Assembly: GCA_016802295.1 (NCBI GenBank)
Contig: JAESIW010000109.1
Coordinates: 143,673-207,672, forward strand
Source of the DNA: Brachionus rotundiformis
Taxonomy: Eukaryota > Rotifera > Eurotatoria > Ploima > Brachionidae
DNA: 64,000 nucleotides
Direction of reading: 5' to 3'
Position 1 is the stretch's first letter. Each line of letters starts with the position of its first letter. The notes beneath the pieces are model-generated. The model searched no databases. It was not told where the DNA came from and saw nothing but the letters and a program-made list of their open reading frames with translations. Positions 54,163-64,000 of this stretch are shown here, piece after piece. Made by a program: the position numbers and the translations under genes.

Positions 54163-55578
54163 CTAGTCTTGGTCGCATCCAATGCTGTTGTGCTCGCAGT
54201 CGGCGATCAAGTGCTGCAGCTGGGCCTCGGTGAGGCACGAAATTCTGGCCACTTCGTGGAACACCTGGTGCGAGTACTTTTTGTAAATGGTGTTGTATTT
54301 GGACTGGGGCGCCAGCTTGACCAGCTGGTTCATCTGGGGCACCAGGTGAATGAACTGTTTGAGAAAGGCGCCCGTGAAGTAGACGAGCGTCTCGTTCCAC
54401 TCGGTGGCGGTCAAGTTCTGCGCCGAGACGATCTCGAGCGCCGGGTTGTCGCTCTCGAACTGGACGGCCATCTTCATGGCCAAGTAGAGCGCGGCGCAAG
54501 CCTTGAGCGAGTCCTGGACGTACGCGAACTGATAGTCCTGCAGACTGAGCTCGAGTATGTACCTGGCCAGGGTCAAGAACTTCATGTCGGCTCTGATGCA
54601 CTTCGAGTATCGACGCAGGAACGTGTAGCTCAACGGCACGCCAATGTCGAACTTGACCGTCTTCAAGATGTCTATTTCCATCTTGATTAGCTCTTTTCTG
54701 TCGTAGGCATTGTCGCTGACGAATATAAAGTCGTCTATGATCGGCGGCATGCGCTCCTCGAACTTGCACGCGATGAACATGCCCGCGGCGCCCAACAGCT
54801 GCAGCTTTTCCTTGGGTATGGCCCGCTTGTTCAGGTAAAGGTCGAGCAGCTTGACGCTCAAATACAACACCTCGTGATTGAACTCCAATTGTTGCTGCAC
54901 CTCGACCATCCAATCGACGAGCAGTGAACGCATGTGCTTGTTCAAACAGGCCTGGTCTTTCATGTAGTCGTTGACCACAAATTGGTGCTCGCGCTTGCGG
55001 TAGTATCTGAATATTTGTTTGACGTAGTCGGCCGAGCTGAACTCGTCGTTCTCGTCGCCGGCGTCAATGTCCACCCATCCGGTCACTTTTTCCGGCTCGA
55101 GTGGACGTTGTTCTTTTTGCAAGTCGAGCTGGTTGGTGGCCTGTTCGATTGAGTCAACGGCGACTGTCATTTCGTCGTTGGTCTTGGCCGGTTTAGGGTT
55201 TTTGAGCGCTGCTTTTTTGCCATTGTCGCAGTTGGTGCGGCTTGCCGGCTTGGCTAGCTTGATGCTTTTTTGCGAGGCGAACACTGAGGCGCCGAAGCGC
55301 GACTTTTTATTCGAGCTCGACTGGTCCGACTTGGGGTTGGTAGATTTTTGGACTTGTTCGTTGGAGAGCGCTTGTGGTATGCTCGAGTTCGAGTTGGATA
55401 TGTTTTCGAGAGCGGCGCGTTTTTTTTTTATCTGCTCGGGCGCTTGGAAGCAGCCCGGCTTCTCGTGAACGCTTTGACACGAGGCCGAGCTGTTCTGGTG
55501 GTTGATGGACAGCACGGCCTGGTTGCTGAACGTTGTCTTGTTAAAAGTGGCCAAGTTGGATTTTTTCAATTTACTCAT
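54163..55578 (-). CDS. CCNB3: cyclin B3, intronless
   Basis: Mitotic cyclin, 471 residues, single exon. The disordered N-terminus carries a destruction box (RAALENISN, 54-62) for APC/C-mediated turnover and is lysine-rich (nuclear). The cyclin box begins near residue 185. MRSLLVDWMVEVQQQLEF (family M-R-A-I-L-V-D-W), KFEERMPPIIDDFIFVSDNA, VPLSYTFLRRYSKC and LTLARYILELSLQDY are closest in wording to cyclin B3 rather than A or B1/B2. The C-terminal cyclin fold extends to about residue 440. The protein is short for B3, since vertebrate CCNB3 has a very long N-terminal insertion, but normal for invertebrates. GC content is far above the flanks, as for the SYK-like gene. Confidence 0.93.
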   Translation of the reverse strand: MSKLKKSNLATFNKTTFSNQAVLSINHQNSSASCQSVHEKPGCFQAPEQIKKKRAALENISNSNSSIPQALSNEQVQKSTNPKSDQSSSNKKSRFGASVFASQKSIKLAKPASRTNCDNGKKAALKNPKPAKTNDEMTVAVDSIEQATNQLDLQKEQRPLEPEKVTGWVDIDAGDENDEFSSADYVKQIFRYYRKREHQFVVNDYMKDQACLNKHMRSLLVDWMVEVQQQLEFNHEVLYLSVKLLDLYLNKRAIPKEKLQLLGAAGMFIACKFEERMPPIIDDFIFVSDNAYDRKELIKMEIDILKTVKFDIGVPLSYTFLRRYSKCIRADMKFLTLARYILELSLQDYQFAYVQDSLKACAALYLAMKMAVQFESDNPALEIVSAQNLTATEWNETLVYFTGAFLKQFIHLVPQMNQLVKLAPQSKYNTIYKKYSHQVFHEVARISCLTEAQLQHLIADCEHNSIGCDQD

Positions 55579-55959
55579 TTCAAATAGTTATAAGTGTAGA
55601 GCTTAAAGTGAATTGTTGGCGCTAAGCTTTTTGGTCTGGCTTGTTTGACTGAATGAGAGAACTTAGTGAACACAGTTGAGATTTGAATTTTGGTCGCGAA
55701 CAACCTTGAACTTTAATTTTTGAAATTTTAGCCTGCAGTGAACAATCAAATTTGTTGACTGATTTTTTGTTAACTTACTTTTGCACTTACAATTGTTTTA
55801 TTTTTTTCTCTTTATTTTTGATCAATAGTTTATTGTATTAAATTTATAATAGTAATTTTTTGTTACATATTTTTTAATAAAATAGAGAAAAGAAAAAATT
55901 ATTTTATTAAATTCATTTTTATGTCAAAATAATGATAAAAATATTTGTTACTTTTGCAC

Positions 55960-56245
55960 TTAAATTGTTTTTTTTTTAACTTTATTTTTGGTTTTGAAAT
56001 GTTGAAATTTACAACATTTAAGCATTCAATTAAAAAAAAAAACATAAATCTAATTTTCTCAGATTTTGTAAAAAAATTCAAAAAATTTAATTTAAATATA
56101 TCAATGTTTTATTTCTTAAATAATTATATAAACAATTAATATTTTCTAATTTGTGAAACTTTTTATTTAAATAAATGAAGTGTTAATCGGTCTTTATGAC
56201 ATGGGCACTAGCCTGTTGATTAACCTTGAAATTAAAATTGAAAAT
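55960..56245 (+). mobile_element. 3' end of the CR1/Jockey-like LINE, copy E
   Basis: Only the last few codons and the 3' UTR: ttctcagattttgtaaaaaa, tataaacaatt and gttaatcggtctttatgaca match the ends of copies A and B. No coding capacity remains. Confidence 0.7.
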
Positions 56246-56829
56246 TGAAAACTAAAATGGTTTTGTTTGTAACTTCATTTTTGGTCAATAATTTATAATA
56301 CATCTATTCGGTCTTAATTTTTTTGCTAAATATTGTACTATATAAAAAAATTCGTATTAATCTAAATTTTCTATAGGAAATATTTTCTTAGGTATACTGA
56401 GTTAATGGTATAAAATCGGCCTTTACCAAGTATAAATAAATAAATTTATAATATATATATCTATAAAAATCTTTTATATTTTATATATTTTTAATAAAAT
56501 ATAGAAGATAAATTTTCTTCTAAATTTTATAAAGATTTTTTTTTCTTGATTTTCTTAATTGTCTAATTTTTTACTATATTTTTACAAATTTTCAAGTCTT
56601 ATGTTCAATTTAATATTTATTAAAATTTTTTTAATAAAATTTAAGAAAACAAAGAAAATTTTAGTTCGAAAATTATTTTTTTTCGTTCATTTTTTAATTC
56701 AATAAATATATATAGAAGAAAAATAATGCTGAAAATTTTAAAAATTACGATCATGTTATATTGAAATAATAATATAATACCCTTTTCAATATAAATATAT
56801 TGCTTTTCACGACCTATAAAGATAAAATC
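56246..56829. other. AT-rich spacer
   Basis: Simple AT-rich DNA; nothing recognisable. Confidence 0.45.
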
Positions 56830-57190
56830 CTTTCCAAAATGACCAAAAGAATAATCAGAGCTGACTGGATCGGTTAGCGTCTCTTCCAAACTGAAGCTGA
56901 AGGCCAGTCTCTCAGGTTGGACAAACAGCAGACTTATCGGCCCATTCTAAATGATGGATACCCCTAAATTCACTACGAAATTGGTATACCAGGCCGCTGC
57001 CGATGAGTATTGGCCAAAACACTCATGGTATGCCAAAATTGATTTCAAATAGTTGTCCTTAAAAGATGTCCTTTGGACTCTAAATAGCCCCTTACATCCA
57101 GCAAATGTTGCTTAACAATGTCCTAAAATACAATACTGGGTTACTTGACCTTTACCAAATATAATTGTGGACACTTGAATGGCCTGTTAA
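56830..57190 (+). pseudogene. decayed retroelement RT-like fragment
   Basis: GC is higher than in the flanks. One frame reads TKLVYQAAADEYWPKHSW, then YAKIDFK, a stop, then LKDVLWTLNSPLHPANV. The W-x-A-K-I-D-F...D-x-x-W-x-L...H-P pattern recalls the first RT block of LTR retroelements. Multiple stops show it is dead. Family assignment is tentative. Confidence 0.3.
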
Positions 57191-58608
57191 TCGTACATAC
57201 AGATAGAGATAAGATAGAAAAAAATAATACTCGACGAAGAAAGATATTTTTTTAACTACTGATTAAAATAAAAATCTAATCATTTGGAAATGAGCATTTT
57301 TAATGATCCAAGTAGAATTTTTTTTAATTTTTAAAAACAACTTTAATAAATACAAACAAAAAAGACAATTCTTTGAATGAAAGTTTACTCTCAACTTACT
57401 TTCAAATCAAATCAAAATCAATAGCTCAAATTTTAAAAATAATGCCAATCTTCTTTTAATCAATTTTCGTTTAATTCAAAATAATCAATAAAATTGTAAT
57501 AAGTAAAAAAAAGGAATTAAACTTTGAAAAATTTTTTTCAGTGTAATCGAATTTTTGTCAAGTTTTTAATGACTACTTTTTAAAAATTATTTGGCGCCAA
57601 TAATTTAAAATCAAATTTAATCATAAATTTTCTTGAATTTTTCTATGATAATTAAACAACAAAAAATAATTAATGAAAAAAATGAATATACTGTTATTTC
57701 TAAAAATAGTTAAATTCAATGAATAGGTCAAAAATAAAAAATATTAAATTTTTAATAAAAAATTTCTAATTAACTTTAGCATTTATTTATTCAATTAATT
57801 TAATAATCAATAATAAATTTCTATATTAATGATTCTGGCAAAAAATTCAGTTAGCTTTTTTGATTGATCATGTTTTGTAATATTCTCTGAGCATTCAAAG
57901 CAGAAATATGATAAAAGTTAGATTCTTTTGACATAATATTGTTAAAATCGGAAGACTAAAATGAAATTATTTAAATTCAGATAATAATTTTTAAAAACAG
58001 ATTAACAGACACTCAAAAACAAGGACATAAATTCCACTGCTGAGCTTAAGCTTTGAAATTTTAGAATTTGTAAATTGCTTATTAAAACAAATTCGGTCTG
58101 CAAATCAACAAATAATTTATCTGCAAAACTGGTTTCACAAATAGCAAGAACCAAGCCATTGCCATGACATAATCGAAATTCGTTAATTCTTAATTATTAA
58201 TATAAAGAAAATAAAAATTTTAAATATTTTACTTTTTTGAGATATCAATAAGTTTAGAATCAGTCTTAAGGCTAAGTATATAAAAAGCGGCACGTTCAGT
58301 CGGGCAAATAATAGAATATGGCAGAATACTTTTGGAAACTATTTTTAGTTAGGAAAGAAATTCAAAAATATTCTAAAAAATACCTTTAATTTTAAAAAAG
58401 TTTAATATCAAAGAAATAAATTCACGATTGTTCTCAAAACTGGAGTGAATAACAATCAACTTTTGATGTGTAACGTTTGTGCTCATATCAAAAAAATTAA
58501 ATGAAAAAATTAGAAAAAATTTTTATAAATTGAAATATTTTATTAATTTTTATTCTAAAATGAGTTTTTAATTCGAGTTGAAAATAGTCACGTTGATAGT
58601 CTAGTATG
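57191..58608. other. AT-rich spacer
   Basis: 1.4 kb with no gene, repeat or RNA feature I can support. Confidence 0.5.
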
Positions 58609-59031
58609 TTAGAAAGCGAAAAGCAACATAAAAGCCATCATGAGACAAAAGAGGCCCATGGCCTCTGATAAAGCAAAACCTAAAATGGCATAGGAGAACA
58701 ATTGCTGTTTTAGACCTGGATTACGGGCATAGCCGATGACTAAACTTCCGAAAACTGTTCCAATTCCAGCTCCTTTGAGAAGAGAACAAATTGAAATTAA
58801 CTAAGAGATTTAGATGTCAATGTTCTTACCGGCCCCGGCTACTCCGACTGTGGCTGCACCAGCTCCGATGTATTTGGCCGCCGAGTCAATGTCGCTTCGA
58901 ACAGCACTAGTTTGAATCGAGGCTGATTGAATTTTGTTCAATGCAGCTGGTAGAGCGACGGCTGGTTTTAATGAAGTCTTGTTAAAGAGGAGAGCGCGTG
59001 TGGCACAAGATCGGATAATGTTGCTAGCCAT
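58609..59031 (-). CDS. ATP5MC: mitochondrial ATP synthase Fo subunit c (two exons)
   Basis: Proteolipid of the rotating c-ring of ATP synthase in the inner mitochondrial membrane; precursor of 121 residues. Exons 58830-59031 and 58609-58772 (57-bp intron), with the splice inside the glycine-rich first helix. The N-terminal 40-odd residues form a basic, acid-poor mitochondrial presequence (MASNIIRSCATRALLF). The mature part reads DIDSAAKYIGAGAATVGVAG, then the polar loop GYARNPGLKQQ and second helix FALSEAMGLFCLMMAF with the proton-carrying Glu104. All key residues are intact. One gene copy is seen here. Confidence 0.96.
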
Positions 59032-60053
59032 TTCGATTAAGAATAAAGAATCTAAAAGCAGGTTGAGTAAAATTTATTTGATAAAATGTAACACAACTCA
59101 TATATGTATAACGCTTAAAATCTAAGATTTGCATTCTAGAGCACAAAAAGCCTTCTAGTTTGGCAAAACTAACGTTTTTCAACAATATAAAAATTTTGGC
59201 TTTTTTTCTAAACACTAAATTCAAAATGCCTTAGCCTACGCTATACTATACGCAATCAAAGCACAATAGTTTGAAAAATGTTTTTAAATTTAACCTAGCA
59301 AAGTAATTCCAAGCTTACTTTTGTTCTTGCCCAAATTTAATTTTGGCTCTAAAAGATATTTCTTGGTTATCCTGTTTCATTTAAAAGCTAATGGGCTACT
59401 TATGTTCCTACACAATATTAATAAGATGGATATTTGAATATTATTTCCTTTTGAAAGTTAATTAACTAGATTTAAAAACTAATAGAAATAAGGTATATTT
59501 ATAATAAAAGATTTTCGAATAATAATCATTTATGGAAGCCTTTTATTCTTTTATCATTTTTAAACTGTTAAAGTGATGTAACTGAATTTAAGAAGTTATT
59601 TAAATTTTTTCCAATTAACATATTCCTAAAATTCGGGTGTTTATTAGCTGGGAAAATACTGTGTCTGTTAAAAATTAATAATATATCAAATCGTATTATT
59701 CTTATAAATTAAGATATTTTTTAGCTTTATTTATTATACAACTAAATCATTCAAGAACGTTTACTTTTTATCGTAATCCTGTTTCGTTCCTGTTCAGATT
59801 GTCCTAGATGGATAATTTTTTCCAGCTCAGTCTCAATTTATGAGTAAAAAGATACTCATTGTAACATCGTTTATCCATTTTAATTTGGAAATGAATAATT
59901 AACTTGTTTAATTTTTGTAAGTAGTTCTTCAAAAAAATTACAACATATTTTTCTTTATAATCACTGAAAATTTTGAAATTGTATCCTTAACAGATTAATA
60001 AACAATTTCAAATATTCTTTATTAAAAAAAGTAAGAATACTACATGAAATTGA
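59032..60053. other. spacer upstream of ATP5MC
   Basis: Promoter side of the minus-strand ATP synthase gene on the left, then AT-rich DNA up to the hAT target duplication. No other feature seen. Confidence 0.45.
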
Positions 60054-60061
60054 ATTAAGAT
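60054..60061. repeat. left 8-bp target-site duplication of the hAT element
   Basis: ATTAAGAT immediately before the terminal CAGTGTTG; identical to 63879-63886. Confidence 0.9.
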
Positions 60062-60664
60062 CAGTGTTGTACAAAGTCGTAAAGTCAAGAGCAAGTCAAG
60101 TCATGTGACTTGACTTGAAATTTTTTTTTTAAATAAAAGTCATCAAAATTGACTTTAAATTTTTTTTTTCAAATAAAAGTCATAAAAATTGATTTTAAAC
60201 TTTTTTTTTAAAAAAAAATATTTATATTACTAAACGGGATCAAAAAACCAAGAATTCTAATATTTACTAAAAGATGGCGCTTTTCATTTATATGTTGAAA
60301 CCACTAACCAGATGTTTTTTTTTTTTCAAAATTCAAATATATAAACAAATTTTTAATAAAAAAATTTGGAAAAGCACGGTACACAGGTTTGGGGTTCCTG
60401 TTTGTGAGCGAAAAGGATTGAAGGAAAATCCTCCCCTCCAAGTTTAGCAAAGCATTTTCTAATAAAATGCTTAAAAATAAAACTTAAATAAAACTTGAAA
60501 AAAATATGATATTTAAATACTTTAAATAAATTATATTGAGTAAAATACTTTGTCAAAAGCTTTAAATTTTCATCTAGCTGATTTTAAAAAAACTAAGCTT
60601 GTCAATATATTATATCTTTAATTCAATTTTAAGCCTAGATAAAAAATATTAAATCTGATCATTT
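60062..60664. repeat. left inverted repeat arm of the hAT element
   Basis: Mirrors 63184-63878. It includes tandem units (aataaaagtcatcaaaattg) and the block catttagttaaaat...ctagat near its inner edge. Confidence 0.85.
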
Positions 60665-60844
60665 AGTTAAAATAATATTGATTTTTTAAGGATTTATTTC
60701 TTCTTCTTAACATTATATCTTTTATCCAATTTTAAATCTTGAAAGGAAATAATAATTCAAATTATTTAATGAAAAATAAATTCATATTTTTTAAAAATTT
60801 TTATTTCTTTTTAATAAAAATAACTATTTTTTAATAAAAAAATT

Positions 60845-63171
60845 TTAAATCTTTAACATTTCAAAATTGCTGTAAAGAAATGTTGTCGATTCTAAATTTT
60901 TTGGAGTTAATCGAGTTCTTTTTGGTCTGTTTATGTATCCCGATTTTGAGAAAAGACGCTCAACCGGACTTGATGAAGCTGGAATCGATGAAAATTTTAA
61001 TACTAATTCAAACAGACGTGGAAATCTTGTTTTGTATTTTTGCCAGAATTGTTTGAAGTTAGTTTCTGGATCATAGTCAATGTTCAAATAGTCATCGATT
61101 TCTCTTTTGAAAAGTAGTTTTTCATTTGTTCCAGTATTTGCAGTTTCTTTTGTCTTCATGAAAGAGAAGAATTTTCTTCTTTTCCTCGGAGATTTTAAGC
61201 TTTCATCTGAATCATTTCGACTTGAGCTAAATGGAATAGTATCATTTGTTTGACTTGTTTCATTATTTGGTGTTCTATTTATGTCAGTTTGTGTTGAAGA
61301 TGAAGGTGAACTAGATGTCTGATTTTTAGTTAAATTCCATTCGCTGAATAATTGATCCTTTAGAACGCTTGTAAAAATAAGTTTTTTGTCGCTGTCCATT
61401 CCCGAAATTTCAAGCCACTCCAACTTAAATATGGGATCCAAAAGGGTAGCAATAAACCAGGAGAAGTCGAGATTTTGAAAGTTTGAATCGGTATTCTCGA
61501 ACGCTTTGAGAATATAATCAAATCTTTGATTAATTTGATCTTTCAACTCAGAAACAAATAATCCGAGGCAAGCAATTGTAGGTTGAAAATTTTTTAAATG
61601 TTCGATTAATTGCAATATTGAAGGAACAACCAAACTTAATGTAGAATAGCTTTCTCCTTAAATTTAAAATCTTAATATTTTTAATAGCAAATGATTTAAG
61701 TATTTTTACCTTGAATTTCATCGGTGACATATTCAAATGGTTCCAAAATTTTTACAATTTCACAATTTTTTTGAAACTCCGTTTGGTTTAATCTTAAGCC
61801 AATTTCGTCAATTCGATCAAGTCCATCGTTTAAGTCGTTTAGTTTTATTTTCGTTATACTCCTTAAACATTTTAGCTCACTGTTCCATCTTACTTTTATA
61901 GGCTTACTAATTGAATTATAATTTTTCCCGTTTAAAAAATTTGCGAAGTCTTTATTTTGTCCATATTTCGCAGCAATTTTGGTACATTTCGAAAGAGTAC
62001 GCCGGAGGTTGTTGACAGTTTTTAAGCTTTTTTTAATGACGAGTTGAATTGAATGTGCAAAGCAACGCATATGAAAATTTTCGGTTATTGGTTGTACAAA
62101 TGGCATTAAGTCAGCATCATCGTCCGAACTAGATATATGGCTTTCGTCATCGTCAGAATTTATCGTAAGATTTTGACAATCTTCAAGGTCAAATTCATCC
62201 TCCCCAACTTAAAAAAATATAGTATTTTTTAAATATTAATTAATTTTTCAAGGTACCTAAATTTATAGTTTTCCCATTTTGACCATATTACTCCCATTAT
62301 CTGTAACTATTTTTACAATTTTATTGCTAAATTAATTATTTTAAAAGATTGAATTATTGAAGTTTAATTAACTAACCTTATATTATATTCATTAAGTATT
62401 TCATCTATTGATTGTTTAATGTGAACTCCAGTTGTAATCACAACATATTTGAATTTAATAACATGTGATCTGAATTCCAAATTGTTGTCGATAAAGTGAG
62501 CAGTCAAGCCGAGAAAAGATCTTAATCTTCGATCTGTCCATATGTCGACTGTTAATGACACATATTTTGAAAGACTTAATGAGTCTTTAAGACTACCTTC
62601 CAGCGTCGTAATTGCTTGTCTTTGCATTCTTAAAATGGTTGTTCTTGAAATTGGGGTCCATTTTTTACAAATTAAATCCATGAAATTTCTAAATGCTTTA
62701 AAAAAATATAATAAAAAAACAGATATTTATTTATTTGATATTAATGATTACCTTCCATTTCAACAAGTCTATAAGGCAAACAACAACCAATAATTAAATA
62801 CTTGAAAATGAATTGGGAAATTGTTTCCGAATCTAATTTCTTTTTCGAATCATTTTCGACTGATGATTTAGTTTTGGTATTTAGTGATATAAATTTTTCA
62901 TATATTTCGGGATTGCATTGTTTCACATGTCGAATAAAATTAGACGTATTATTCTTTGAGTCGCTAATTGATTTTTGGCACTTAATGCATTTAGCAGACT
63001 TCGAGACAGTGATATTTACATCGTTTTCTTTTATTAAATAAATTAAAAACAAAATTAAATAAAAAATCATATTTTACTGTTAGATGCTATTTCTGTAAAA
63101 CCAAGTTTTAAAATTGAATTATTTTTTAAAGCTGGCGTTGATGAGGTTGAATTATCGCAAATATTCTCCAT
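60845..63171 (-). CDS. hAT transposase (six exons, one apparent frameshift)
   Basis: DNA transposase of the hAT superfamily, about 689 residues. Minus-strand exons: 63171-63078, 63027-62752, 62695-62377, 62326-62257, 62207-61710 and 61656-60845, with 48-57-bp introns and phases matching except at one place. Domains: BED zinc finger (SAKCIKCQKSISDSKN...FIRHVKQC); first catalytic Asp region (TVDIWTDRRLRSFLGLTAHF); second Asp (VTDNGSNM); the RCFAHSIQLVIKK Cys/His block; and the C-terminal Glu and dimerisation region (SSIPASSSPVERLFSKSG). A 1-base deletion after DNGSNM (near 62284) is needed to join exon 4 to exon 5; otherwise the gene is open throughout. It may be inactive, or the base may be a sequencing error. 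Confidence 0.88.
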
Positions 63172-63183
63172 TTTATTTTTATT

Positions 63184-63878
63184 AAATGATCAGATTTAAT
63201 ATTTTTTATCTAGGCTTAAAATTGAATTAAAGATATAATATATTGACAAGCTTAGTTTTTTTAAAATCAGCTAGATGAAAATTTAAAGCTTTTGACAAAG
63301 TATTTTACTCAATATAATTTATTTAAAGTATTTAAATATCATATTTTTTTCAAGTTTTATTTAAGTTTTATTTTTAAGCATTTTATTAGAAAATGCTTTG
63401 CTAAACTTGGAGGGGAGGATTTTCCTTCAATCCTTTTCGCTCACAAACAGGAACCCCAAACCTGTGTACCGTGCTTTTCCAAATTTTTTTATTAAAAATT
63501 TGTTTATATATTTGAATTTTGAAAAAAAAAAAACATCTGGTTAGTGGTTTCAACATATAAATGAAAAGCGCCATCTTTTAGTAAATATTAGAATTCTTGG
63601 TTTTTTGATCCCGTTTAGTAATATAAATATTTTTTTTTAAAAAAAAAGTTTAAAATCAATTTTTATGACTTTTATTTGAAAAAAAAAATTTAAAGTCAAT
63701 TTTGATGACTTTTATTTGAAAAAAAAAAATTTAAAGTCAATTTTGATGACTTTTATTTAAAAAAAAAATTTCAAGTCAAGTCATGTGACTTGACTTTAAA
63801 AAAAATTTAAGTCAAGTCTTTAACTTGACTTTTATTAGACTTTAAAAGACTTTTTTTTTTGACTTTTGCGCAAGTCTG
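63184..63878. repeat. right inverted repeat arm of the hAT element
   Basis: Inverted copy of 60062-60664, longer because it carries additional aaagtcaattttgatgactt units between 63650 and 63800. Confidence 0.85.
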
Positions 63879-63886
63879 ATTAAGAT
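63879..63886. repeat. right 8-bp target-site duplication of the hAT element
   Basis: ATTAAGAT immediately after the terminal CAAGTCTG; identical to 60054-60061. Confidence 0.9.
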
Positions 63887-64000
63887 ATACTTTCTTAACT
63901 AATAACTCTGTAAAATGATGGAACAGTTTATAAACTGATATATCAGTGAATACGCAAACAATAAATAGCTTCAAACTGGTCATTGACAGTGATGTATTTG

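Larger units (their letters stand above)
60062..63878 (-). mobile_element. complete hAT transposon with very long inverted repeats
   Basis: A 3,817-bp element bounded by a perfect 8-bp duplication (ATTAAGAT), the hallmark of hAT. The termini are CAGTGTTGTACAAAGTC and, inverted, CAGACTTGCGCAAAAGTC. Unusually, the inverted repeats are not the usual 10-30 bp: about 600 bp on the left (60062-60664) mirror about 695 bp on the right (63184-63878). Each arm contains the same 67-codon open frame (60353-60556 and 63292-63495) and tandem aaagtca/tgacttt units, two on the left and more on the right. Near-identity of the arms and the intact duplication indicate recent movement. The interior carries one transposase gene. 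Confidence 0.93.

Noticed and set aside
54094..54913. Open frames of 198 and 263 codons overlapping cyclin B3
   Set aside because: Alternative-frame shadows of the GC-rich cyclin CDS with no recognisable motifs.
60353..60556. 67-codon frame present identically at 60353-60556 and 63292-63495
   Set aside because: Both copies lie in the hAT inverted repeat arms; the duplication explains their identity, and there is no independent sign of coding.
1..64000. CRISPR arrays, operons, riboswitches, ribosome binding sites and bacterial-type origins
   Set aside because: The window is metazoan nuclear DNA with spliced genes; no regularly spaced repeat-spacer arrays or bacterial signals were seen.
1..64000. 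tRNA or rRNA genes
   Set aside because: I looked for the tRNA B-box pattern (GGTTCGAATCC-like) and cloverleaf-like GC blocks on both strands by eye and found none; a tRNAscan or Infernal run would settle it.

Overview
This is AT-rich animal nuclear DNA. The genes are metazoan (a SYK/ZAP-70-type kinase, cyclin B3, ANKIB1, an Argonaute, DEG/ENaC, GPCRs). They use the standard code and many introns are only about 50-65 bp. The density of non-LTR, Tc1, hAT, Merlin-like and SWIM-domain elements, the very low intergenic GC and the compact introns would fit a monogonont rotifer or similar small invertebrate. That assignment is inference; nothing in the sequence proves it.

Genes from left to right: ANKIB1-type RBR ubiquitin ligase (1357-7075, +, six exons); DEG/ENaC channel with one frameshift (10184-11577, -); acetyl-CoA transporter SLC33A1 (14468-16698, +, four exons); intronless SYK-like kinase (21478-23403, -); glycogenin (29616-30767, +, three exons); zinc-ribbon protein with a Merlin/ISXO2-like N-terminus (31738-32484, +); broken ABC-type ATPase gene with bacterial-like motifs (34111-35306, -); Argonaute (36646-40072, +, six exons); two orphan GPCR genes (41829-42878 and 43772-44787, +), the second frameshifted; orphan 329-residue ORF (47011-48000, +); two-domain rhodanese (48591-49611, +, four exons); small acidic/basic ORF (52963-53175, +); intronless cyclin B3 (54163-55578, -); ATP synthase c subunit (58609-59031, -, two exons).

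The rest is dominated by mobile DNA. At 60062-63878 there is a 3.8-kb hAT element with a perfect 8-bp target duplication, a six-exon transposase and unusually long (about 600-700 bp) inverted repeats. At 18946-20653 there is a Tc1-like element with Sleeping-Beauty-style IR/DR ends and one internal stop. At least five 5'-truncated copies or fragments of one CR1/Jockey-like LINE are present, two carrying nested MITEs. There are also an RTE-type LINE tail, a rearranged SWIM zinc-finger element with inverted repeats, a gag-like fossil, and several MITEs.

The most unusual signals are two short copies of exon sequence from genes in this same window: ANKIB1 RING2 sequence at 8424-8469, fused to a LINE tail, and glycogenin exon 3 sequence at 40192-40298, just after Argonaute. 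Others are the decayed bacterial-like ATPase, the long-armed hAT, and several genes each broken by a single frameshift. The host genes belong to unrelated pathways (ubiquitin ligation, ion transport, acetyl-CoA import to ER/Golgi, tyrosine-kinase signalling, glycogen priming, small-RNA silencing, cell cycle, ATP synthesis), and I see no operon-like logic among them.
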